Positions 9,754 through 17,443 of a stretch of DNA of 55,370 nt are shown one piece after another. Within the stretch, counting starts at the first letter, position 1, and every line of letters starts with the position of its first letter. The DNA lies in contig MEDY01000317.1 in assembly GCA_001724265.1 (NCBI GenBank), positions 1 through 55,370 of the forward strand. Reading direction: 5' to 3'. The stretch is from Rhizaria sp. SCN 62-66. Taxonomy: Eukaryota; Rhizaria, unplaced. Below the pieces are notes generated by a model that did not search any database, was not told the DNA's origin, and was given only the letters and a program-made list of their open reading frames with translations. Position numbers and translations under genes: made by a program.

Positions 9754-11751
9754 TCAGTCCCAGCGCGGCACCACGACGACCTTGCCGCCGTGCGTGCGGA
9801 TGCCGCCACGGCCCTCCACAACGACGTCGTCAGAGCTCTGCCCAGTCGCGCTCTCAACAGCAGCCTTCTCAGTCGCATTCTTCTCAGCAGTCGTCTTCTC
9901 AGCCGCAGTCTGCGAGGCGAGGCGCTCCCCACGCTCGCGCTTGCGGCCCTCGAAGAGCTCGAAGCCGGCCTCGACGCTGCGCACGGTCGTGTCCACGAAC
10001 GCGGTCACGGCGCCGGCGTCGGCCAGGCGCGCCAGGTGGGCTAGCGCGGCGGCGTTGGGTCGGAACACGGCCGGGGCAAAGCGCACGCCGCACTCGGCCA
10101 GCAGCCGGCCCTGCAGCTCGGCCACGGCCGCCGCCGCCGCCGCCGCGCCCGCCGCAACGCCCATGGCCCCCGGCGCGCGCGCGCGGCCGCCGTGGGCCGC
10201 GGGCGTGAAGTCCATCAGCAGTTTGTGCACCGAGACGTAGGTGCCGCCGCGGCGCAGCGCGCGCGCCGCCTGGAGCGGGTCGGCACCGCCGCAGTCGAGC
10301 AGCACGTCTGCGGGGCCGCACGGGAGCGGACGCGACCAGTCGAGCCCCGCGTAGTCGAGCACGGCCTCGCAGCCCAGCGCGCGCAGCGACGCGTGGTGGC
10401 GCGGCGAGCACGTCGCGGCCACGCGCGCGCCGTGCAGCCGCAGCAGCTGCACGGCGAAGCGGCCCAGTGGGCCCGAGCCGCCATTGATGAGCACCAGCGG
10501 CGCGCCCGCGGCCACCACGCCGCCCTCACTCTCGCACGCCGTTGCAGCCAGGGACGCGGGCTCAGACTCGGGCTTGTTCCCAGTGGCCTGGGTCTGGGGC
10601 TGGGTCGCGGTCTGAGGGGCGGGGGTGGGCTCGGTGCTGCTGGCTTTCGCGTTGCTGCTGCTGTTGCTGATGTTGTTGTTGATGCTGCTGCTGTTGCTGC
10701 TGATCGAGGGCGCGGGGAAGGCGCCGCGACGCATAAACGGCTTGCTACTACTGCTGTCCGCGTCAATACTAGCACCACCAGTCGGAGCAGAGACAGAAGA
10801 AGCAGGCACACTAGCAGTGGAGGGACTGGCATGACTGTTGCTGTTGTTGTTGGGAGCGACGGTGGCCGCGAAGTGGCTCGCCGCAGCGGCAGCCTTGCCG
10901 ACGAGCGCGCCCAGCCCGCTGCCCAGCCCGCCCGCGAAGCCGCCGAGCGCGCCAGCGTTGCTGCCGTCGCCGAAGCTCGCTGCCGCGGAGGCGGTGTTGT
11001 TCGCGGTGAAGGCGGCGCCGAGCTTGCCCAGAGCGCCGGCGCCGGCGCCGACAGCGGCGCCCGCGGCAGTGCCGACGGCGGCGGCGGCGGCGCCCGCGGC
11101 GGTGGCAACCTGTGCAGCGCGGGCGCCGGCGCCGAAGCCGGGGCCCAGCGCACCCGCGCTTACCGTCGCCGAGGCCGAGGCGACGGCGCCAGCGACTGCG
11201 GCGGCGGCGTTAAAGAGTGTGGCGCGCGCGTCGGCCGCGGCGGCGGCGGCGGCAGAGCGCGCGCGTTGGGCGCCGAGCGGGGCCGCGGGGGCCGTGTCGG
11301 GCGCGATGACGGCGGCGACGTCGACGAGCGCGGCCCAGGCCGTGAGCGCCGAGTACGGCAGCGCGGCGGCCTCGGCGTCGGTCAGGGTCGCGGGCGCGAG
11401 CGAGAGCTCCGAGGGACCCAGCGCGATGAAGCGTGCGTGCGTGCCGGGCGCGCGGAAGGGCGAGGGCGCAAACCACACGCGGTCACCGGCGCGGTAGTCC
11501 CAGACGCCCGCGCCGACGCGCACGACGCGACCGACGCCCTCGCGGCCCAGCACCACTGGCGGGCCGCCGCGCGCCAGCTCGAGCGCGTGCGCGCCGTAGC
11601 CCGCGGCCATGTCCGCGTCGATGGGGTTCACCGAGGTGGCCAGGACCTCGACCAGGACTTCGTGCGAGGCCAGCGCGGGCAGCGGCAGCGACACGCGCGC
11701 CAGCGCCTCGGCGGGCAGCGGCGAGTAGCGAGTCACGGCCACCGCGGGCAT
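9754..11751 (-). CDS. Zinc-independent quinone oxidoreductase-like protein (RTN4IP1-type MDR) with a long low-complexity insertion
   Basis: 665 residues, single exon, ATG at 11751, TGA at 9754. Residues 1-150 form the GroES-like half of medium-chain dehydrogenases/reductases: VLVEVLATSVNPIDADMAAG, VLGREGVGRVVRVGAG, GDRVWFAP, AALPYSALTAWAAL. The nucleotide-binding half begins near residue 415 with VLINGGSGPLGRFAVQLLR, then VAATCSPRHHASLRALGCEA and DVLLDCGG; the C-terminus ends GGKVVVVPRWD. No zinc-binding Cys/His set is seen. Known family members such as RTN4IP1 are NAD(P)H-dependent mitochondrial enzymes acting on quinones; the subfamily here is an inference. About 260 residues of Ala/Gly/Ser/Asn repeats sit exactly between the two halves, nearly doubling the usual length. 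A second short insertion (TTAEKNATEKAAVE) precedes the C-terminus. Confidence 0.75.
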   Translation of the reverse strand: MPAVAVTRYSPLPAEALARVSLPLPALASHEVLVEVLATSVNPIDADMAAGYGAHALELARGGPPVVLGREGVGRVVRVGAGVWDYRAGDRVWFAPSPFRAPGTHARFIALGPSELSLAPATLTDAEAAALPYSALTAWAALVDVAAVIAPDTAPAAPLGAQRARSAAAAAAADARATLFNAAAAVAGAVASASATVSAGALGPGFGAGARAAQVATAAGAAAAAVGTAAGAAVGAGAGALGKLGAAFTANNTASAAASFGDGSNAGALGGFAGGLGSGLGALVGKAAAAASHFAATVAPNNNSNSHASPSTASVPASSVSAPTGGASIDADSSSSKPFMRRGAFPAPSISSNSSSINNNISNSSSNAKASSTEPTPAPQTATQPQTQATGNKPESEPASLAATACESEGGVVAAGAPLVLINGGSGPLGRFAVQLLRLHGARVAATCSPRHHASLRALGCEAVLDYAGLDWSRPLPCGPADVLLDCGGADPLQAARALRRGGTYVSVHKLLMDFTPAAHGGRARAPGAMGVAAGAAAAAAAVAELQGRLLAECGVRFAPAVFRPNAAALAHLARLADAGAVTAFVDTTVRSVEAGFELFEGRKRERGERLASQTAAEKTTAEKNATEKAAVESATGQSSDDVVVEGRGGIRTHGGKVVVVPRWD

Positions 11752-12523
11752 CGTCGCCGGCAGGCTCGCGGGGGCCCCGCGCGCGTGCGCCGCGCCGGCG
11801 CTGCGGGCGGAGGACAGGTGGCGCTAGGCGGGGATGTACAGCGGGAGCAACGTGGGAGCGAGCAGGCGCGGAGGGACGGCTACGCGCGAGCACACGCGAG
11901 CAGCAGCGCGGCGGGAGGCGAGCATGCTGAGCGAGACCTGCGTGAAAGGCCGCCGGGAAAGAAAAATATGAAGTAATGGTGAGAAAAAAAGGAAATATTT
12001 AGGAATAAATACAGCGGTCTTCTAGTATATCTTCAAGGTGTCTCCAGAATGTTGATTGTGTGCAGCTGGAGCTAGGCATGCGGAGAGTGAGCAGGTGTTT
12101 GAAGCTTTGTCATCGTTGTTTCTTGCAAGTTGGGAAATTCAGGGGATGATGATCTTGCCCAGAGGTATTATAAAGGCTTCGTATAAGACGTTCACTCGCC
12201 ACACACATATAAGCATATAATTGTGTTTGACGATGGGTCAGTCGAGATTTTCAAATTAAAAGAGGCAAACGGCGTGCCAACCACATACGCAGACTAGAGC
12301 CGTTCGCCAAAAGAATGTTGGATCTCTGACGATATCAGAGCGAAAACCATGGTTTGAGAACGATTTCTGTTTAAAGTGTGACATTTTGGTATTATACTAG
12401 TATATTCCCTCTTAGTCGCGTATTTTCATCTTCTTCTCCCGCAGTTTGTGTTCCTGATTGCAGCCAAACGCAAAGAGATATTTTGGGCCGATATAGATCT
12501 TTTTCGACTACACCTCGTTTTTC
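11752..12523. other. Divergent intergenic region
   Basis: The first 200 nt are GC-rich leader of the minus-strand oxidoreductase; the rest is AT-rich. Promoters for both flanking genes should lie here. A TTGCAG at about 12457-12462 could be the acceptor of a 5'-untranslated intron for the plus-strand gene, but no donor could be fixed. Confidence 0.4.
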
Positions 12524-13984
12524 ATGGCAGTTGCAGACTTGATGTCGCTTTCCCCAACAACGCAATCTAAAAAAGTGGAAGTGATAAAGACAGTTGTCAT
12601 GACGACCAGGATGTCAGAGTTAAAGGAGTTAATTGCTGTGTGCCTCGAGCGGGACCTCTTTGACTATCTTGCGCGGCTTCTAGATTCCTCATTGGATGAG
12701 CAAGACCACGACTGCACGCACGAGATAGTCCAGCTGCTTCAGGCCCTGGTGAACATGTCGACGCCCGCGGTCCTTGGGGCGCTGCTCGACTGCGGCGGCC
12801 TGGCTGAAGCGCTCTGCCGCGCGTTCACCGATGCGCAGCCCGACGCCGTGGCTACGGAAGCCGCCTGGCTGCTGGGCTGCCTTGCCGACATCGACCGCGA
12901 CGCCGCCGACGCGCTGGTCCGGCGCGGTGTGTTCGCCCGCGTTTGCGGGTTTATGTCCGAGCTGTACAGCGACAACGACGCCCCCTCGTTCGGAAAGGAC
13001 CTGAACTGCTCGCTGGCCTGGATTTTGAGCAAGTTCGCCTGCGCGACGCCGGCGCTGTCCCCGAGCGTGCTGGTGACGATGGTGCCGCTGCTGGGCCTTG
13101 TGCTGCACCGCGTCGTTGCGCGCCCGCACGCGTTTACTGCGCAGACCCTCGCCGTAAAGTCGCTGGCCCACATCTTCGACGCCGACTGCGACCCCGCGTG
13201 CTTCGAGAACCTCGTTGCCGGCGGCGAAGACAGCGTCTTCCACGCTGTGCTGGCCGACCTCGGCACGGACCACTCGGGACCCCGCGCCGCGCTGCTTTTG
13301 GTGGCCAAGGTCGCCGCGCTCAAGGGCGACGTCGCGGAGCGCGTCTTCACGCCGGCCGTGCTCGAGCGCCTGCGCGCATTCGCGTCGCGGCCCGCGTCCA
13401 ACGGCACGGACGGCTTCAAGGAGCAACTGATGGCAGTGGTCTCGCACCTGATGTGCAAGGGCCCTGCGATGGCGGCGCGCGTGTTCGCGTCGAACCTGCT
13501 GCAGACGGTGCTCGCGCGCGTGCCACCGCCGCCGCATAAAGGCCAAAGCTGGCACATTCTGTGGACGTTTATGAACGCTATGTCGACGATGGTCGCCGCT
13601 GTGCTGCATGCGGCGTCCGCGAGCGACGACAGCGACGGCGGTTCCCGGCTGGCGATGGCGCTGCTGCTGCACGACGCGGGCGTGATGAGTCACTGTGTGA
13701 AGGTGATTGCAGCTGCCACAGCCACGTCTGTGCTGCCTCCCACAACTTTAGTCGAGGTGATAGCTCTTATGATCGCGTCTGGCGACACGAACCCGGACCC
13801 CGCGGTGCTAGGCAAGGGCGCCAAGCCGCGCAATGTCTTTCTGGACGTATTCCTTGCAGAGGGCGGCCTCGGCGCGATGATGTGGTTGCGCCAGAGGAAG
13901 TTCGGGCAGGCGAGCACGACGAAGCTGGACTCGCTTGTGGAGGGTATTCTGGGAGGCATTGGGAAGGGCAATGCTGTGCCCTAG
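12524..13984 (+). CDS. Importin-alpha-like armadillo-repeat protein
   Basis: 486 residues, single exon. Upstream in-frame stops and no earlier ATG support the start at 12524. Helical repeats typical of armadillo proteins run through the chain: IVQLLQALVNMSTPAVLGAL, TEAAWLLGCLADIDRD, NCSLAWILSKFACATP, LAVKSLAHIFDADCDP. The AAWLLGCLAD and LAWILSKFA lines match importin-alpha repeats (consensus .aaWaLsNia), although the Trp-Asn pairs that grip nuclear localisation signals are not intact and no importin-beta-binding domain is seen. A cargo receptor role is therefore uncertain; another ARM scaffold is possible. The N-terminus (LMSLS...VEVI) resembles that of the gene at 3583. It is the only gene in the window ending in UAG (13982-13984), and a UGA follows at once. 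Its first 60 codons are less GC-biased than the rest. Confidence 0.6.
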   Translation: MAVADLMSLSPTTQSKKVEVIKTVVMTTRMSELKELIAVCLERDLFDYLARLLDSSLDEQDHDCTHEIVQLLQALVNMSTPAVLGALLDCGGLAEALCRAFTDAQPDAVATEAAWLLGCLADIDRDAADALVRRGVFARVCGFMSELYSDNDAPSFGKDLNCSLAWILSKFACATPALSPSVLVTMVPLLGLVLHRVVARPHAFTAQTLAVKSLAHIFDADCDPACFENLVAGGEDSVFHAVLADLGTDHSGPRAALLLVAKVAALKGDVAERVFTPAVLERLRAFASRPASNGTDGFKEQLMAVVSHLMCKGPAMAARVFASNLLQTVLARVPPPPHKGQSWHILWTFMNAMSTMVAAVLHAASASDDSDGGSRLAMALLLHDAGVMSHCVKVIAAATATSVLPPTTLVEVIALMIASGDTNPDPAVLGKGAKPRNVFLDVFLAEGGLGAMMWLRQRKFGQASTTKLDSLVEGILGGIGKGNAVP

Positions 13985-14877
13985 TGATGTGGGTCTGTTT
14001 TTTTTTTTGTTTTTAAAATACGTTAATACACATTTTCCCACTATTTTTATTTTTTTCAGCAAATTTCCCTTTGTAGCCATGACAGTGAGTCAGGCAGATG
14101 TGTCAGTTGCTCGCAAGTCTTGAATATGTATCGAAAGACGGCAAGCAGCATCACAAGTGAATCCATAAATACAATGTATTGTATATAAACAACAGAGATT
14201 TCTTTCAAAAAAACTTGAAACTAGCTGATTTGTTGACACATATCACAAAGTTCGCATAACAGCTTTCAAGTTCATGAAACAAATGCTCAAAGTTGCAACG
14301 TGCATGACAATCTGTAATCTATATTATACAGACAAAACATGAAAGCTATAAGCTACTTAAACATCCTTGCTGCCTATAATCTTCCTCTTGCTACACGTCT
14401 TTGAGAGCCCGAGCGCAGATGAGCCAGCTGAAAGCAGTGGCGCAACTTAAAGAATACGCTTCCAGTCTGAGTGGGAGCTGCAATCTTCGTGTTCAGACTG
14501 AAATCGACTAAATATACAAGGTTGATCAAGATAACTTTCACTTCACATTAATGTTAACTTGTTTAAAGACTATTAAAAATATTCATTTCTTGCACTGCAG
14601 CTGCTTTGCAGTATAATATTGTGGATTGGTTAAGTTGATCCCATTCTGCTTCCCTTCCTCTACATGATGTTCTTTGACGCGACATGTATCACGCTTAAGT
14701 ATAGATTCGATGCATTTTCAAGTTGTATCATACTTGTTATGTTATTTTATTTTATTGAATATAATTACCGAGACATCTTATAGTATGTTTATATCCCGCC
14801 GCTACTAACTCTTGATCTACTCTCGCACTTCCACCCATTCTGGCGACTCCATCTCTCTCTAGCTCTCTCGCCTCAAC
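13985..14877. other. AT-rich spacer, nothing recognised
   Basis: Long T runs follow the stop (polyadenylation area). The remainder is AT-rich with no codon-biased frame. The last 60 nt before 14878 are pyrimidine-rich leader. Confidence 0.45.
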
Positions 14878-15396
14878 ATGAAGTTCTCCTACATTGTTCT
14901 TGCCGTCGCCGGTCTGTCCGCTGTTGCGCTTGGCACTGAAGCGTCTTCCGTGCCCCGAAACGCCCCGCACGCGCGCTCCACCGCCGCCGCCACGCCTGCC
15001 TCCGCGCCCGCCGCCGCGCCCCTGTCGCGCTCCGCTGCGACGCCGGCGTCCCCACGCGCCGCGCCTGCCTCCCGCACAAGCGCGCCCCGCCCGGCGTCCC
15101 CCCGCGCGGCGTCTAACCGCGCCGCGTCCTCGACCAGCGCGCGCGCGGGCAACGCGGCCTCGTCGTCGCGCCGCAACGCGCCCGCGGCGCCGGGCTCGCT
15201 GGCGCGCGCGGCGGGCGCGGGCGCGGCGGCAGCGACCGCCGGAACCCCAGTGGCCACCGCGGCCGCCACGAGCGCGACCGGCGCTCCCGCTCCCGCTCGC
15301 GCTCGAGCGAGCGCGAGAGGGAGCGCGAGGCCCGTGGCAACCTGGGCTCGCGCCGCTAAAGTGCGCGCTTTTAAGGCTCTAAGGGCTAGACAATGA
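14878..15396 (+). CDS. Small signal-peptide protein with Ala/Ser/Pro/Arg-rich body; 3' frame uncertain
   Basis: 172 residues as read in one frame. The ATG at 14878 opens a good signal peptide (MKFSYIVLAVAGLSAVALG), then a low-complexity Ala/Ser/Pro/Arg chain. No family is recognised. GC-ending codons mark this frame as coding up to about 15110, but toward the end the codon bias moves to the frame one base earlier, which is open from 15117 to the TAA at 15357-15359. That frame encodes Gly-Arg-rich (GGRGRGG) and Arg-Ser (RSRSRSRSSERERE) sequence. Either an intron (a 122-nt GT-AG candidate at 15111-15232 joins the frames) or an indel may link the two. With the first frame it would be a secreted mucin-like chain; with the second it would end in an RGG/RS tail. 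Confidence 0.4.
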   Translation: MKFSYIVLAVAGLSAVALGTEASSVPRNAPHARSTAAATPASAPAAAPLSRSAATPASPRAAPASRTSAPRPASPRAASNRAASSTSARAGNAASSSRRNAPAAPGSLARAAGAGAAAATAGTPVATAAATSATGAPAPARARASARGSARPVATWARAAKVRAFKALRARQ

Positions 15397-15861
15397 AGGC
15401 CTAGTGTCGCGACGGCGAGGACGAGGTCGAGGACGAGCAGAGTACGCACCACAGGGGGACCATCGGAGCAGCAGAGAGTTATAAGACGTACTGATTTGAC
15501 ATTGTGTGTGAATGTTAGCGAACAAACAAACAAAGTAAGCACAATACAGAAGGCTAGATAATCGAACAAGATCTTTGTATTTTCCGAGATTTCCATAAAT
15601 ATAGCGTATTTGTTAAGATAAATACGTACGGACTGAATTGGAGTTGGACGTACGCTCACATATCCTGATTGATTACTACAGTAGACTAGATAACAGTATC
15701 GTCGTGAGATGTAGGCTTAAGTACACTCACGAGAATTAAATATTTCACATACACAAGAAGATCGAGACTCACACTCGCTGCCGTCTCACTTTGCGCGTCG
15801 CACTCTTCTTCGTTGTTTTCAGCCGCCTCAACTTTCTCACGATTGTCAACTGTCAGCTTTC
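15397..15861. other. Convergent 3' ends, nothing recognised
   Basis: AT-rich stretch between convergent genes. No codon-biased reading frame or structured element was recognised. Confidence 0.45.
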
Positions 15862-16917
15862 TCAGTACCCGCTGCCGCCGCGCTTGCCCGTCAGCGGGTT
15901 GATCGCGAGCGCGCTGGGCAGGCGCTTGTCGCCGACGTCGCCGCGGCCTGTGTCCGCGCCGCCGACGCTGCTGTCGCGGTCGCCCGTGCCGCCCGCGCCG
16001 TCGCCGTAGACGCTCTCGCGCTTGGTGTACCGCATGTGTTCCTCGTCCGAGAGGCGAAGCACGCAGGCGACAACGCGGCGACGCTCCTCGCAGAGCAAGT
16101 TGAAGGTGCCACACGCGCGGTGCGTCGTCATGCACTCGTAGGGGATCTTGAGCATCTGCAGGAACTCGTGCGCCGCGGGCGGCAGCGGCCGCAGCCCCGC
16201 GCCGGTGCCCAGGATGAGGTAGTCTGGCGAGGGCGTGAGCAGGTGGAGGAAGGCCAGCGCCTCGGGCGAGACGTCCTCCCAGCGCTCGACGGCCCACGCG
16301 AAGGCCATGGCGGGCGTGGCCACCACGGACGAGTGGTACATAATCTCGTTAATGCCGATGACGCCCGCGCCAAAGCCCGAGATGACAATCGAAGGCAGCG
16401 AGTGCTCCCGCCGCTCCGCCCCACCGCCCTCCGACAGCAGCTGCGCGCCAGTCACCGCGCCCTCGCGCGCGCCGCCGCCCGCAGCAGCAGCAGCAGCACC
16501 CGCAGCACCCGCAGCAGCGGTGCCGGCGGCGGCGGCAGAGGCGCCAGAGGCGGCGTTGGGGTCGCCCGCGGTGGCGCTGAGGCTGGCCAGGAGGCTGTCG
16601 ACCTGCGCGACGCCGTCTACGTTGACGGCCGCCGGGACGGAGACCTCCTCGAGCAGAGGGCCCGTGCGCAGCTGGGGGCGCACGGGGCCGCTGGCAGCGC
16701 CGGGGGCGGGGGCGGCGCGGGGCACGGAGGACGTGGGCGGGGAAATGCCGCCGGGGAGTCCAGCGAAGGGGCGCGCAGGCAGCGAAGTCACAGTGGTTAC
16801 AGAGGTCACAGAGAGCAATGAAGGCAGTGAGGCGCGCAGCAGGGCTGGCGACGCCGCAGCGCAGCCGCGGAGGCTGCGAGTACCGCGCGGGGCCGAGAGA
16901 AGAAAGCGGGACAGCAT
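15862..16917 (-). CDS. NDUFAF3: NDUFAF3-like complex I assembly factor (Mth938/DUF498 domain)
   Basis: 351 residues, single exon, ATG at 16917, TGA at 15862-15864. The N-terminus (MLSRFLLSAPRGTRSLRG) is rich in Arg, Ser and Leu without acids, fitting a mitochondrial targeting peptide. An Ala-rich linker leads to the conserved domain at about residues 180-300: IVISGFGAGVIGINEIMYHSS, then DYLILGTGAGLRPLPPA, then IPYECMTTHRACGTFNLLCEERRRVVACVL. This is the Mth938-like fold of NDUFAF3, which with NDUFAF4 helps build the Q module of respiratory complex I in mitochondria. The family is normally about 180 residues, so the excess is low-complexity linker plus a Gly/Asp-rich tail. It is divergent from BBS1, sharing a 526-nt upstream region. 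Confidence 0.85.
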   Translation of the reverse strand: MLSRFLLSAPRGTRSLRGCAAASPALLRASLPSLLSVTSVTTVTSLPARPFAGLPGGISPPTSSVPRAAPAPGAASGPVRPQLRTGPLLEEVSVPAAVNVDGVAQVDSLLASLSATAGDPNAASGASAAAAGTAAAGAAGAAAAAAGGGAREGAVTGAQLLSEGGGAERREHSLPSIVISGFGAGVIGINEIMYHSSVVATPAMAFAWAVERWEDVSPEALAFLHLLTPSPDYLILGTGAGLRPLPPAAHEFLQMLKIPYECMTTHRACGTFNLLCEERRRVVACVLRLSDEEHMRYTKRESVYGDGAGGTGDRDSSVGGADTGRGDVGDKRLPSALAINPLTGKRGGSGY

Positions 16918-17443
16918 TGGGAGACGGTCCGGGTTCTCTGCCTGTTGATGCGGAGTGACGCAGAGCAGCAAGAGCGAGTGAGGCAGCACAGGAAGCGGTG
17001 AGGGTAGGTAAGAATTGATAAGACGTGCGGGGACGTGTGAGTGACAGGTTAGCAAAAATAGAAAGTGGAAATCGATAGAAAACAACACAGGCAGTATGAG
17101 TACAGCGCGATCGGCTTATTGGTCGTCTGGAAGCACACAAACTCCGCGCTATCTATGAGAGCTCACTCGCAGCATGCCTCACAGCGTGGCCGAGGCTGGC
17201 TGGCGACAAAGTTTGAAGAGGAGCAAGATATCCTGCATGCTTTCTTACATCTCTACGTCCGTGTGCGCGCATATCACTGTGGAATTCATAATTAAACTTC
17301 TGTTTTTATTGCTAATATAAAATCATCATTTTTGTATCTGTCAATCTTGTAGTGTATCTTCTTCTGTAAGTTCGTCTCTCTCCTAGACAACAACGGCTAC
17401 AACCTTTTGCTTTGCCTGAGTGCCCGCCCGGCCCCCCGTGCCG
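16918..17443. other. Shared divergent upstream region of NDUFAF3 and BBS1
   Basis: Moderately AT-rich; it must hold both promoters. No motif was strong enough to call. Confidence 0.45.

Noticed and set aside
10192-11976. 594-codon plus-strand frame opposite the oxidoreductase
   Set aside because: Arg/Gly-rich antisense product with no domain; the minus strand has the MDR motifs.
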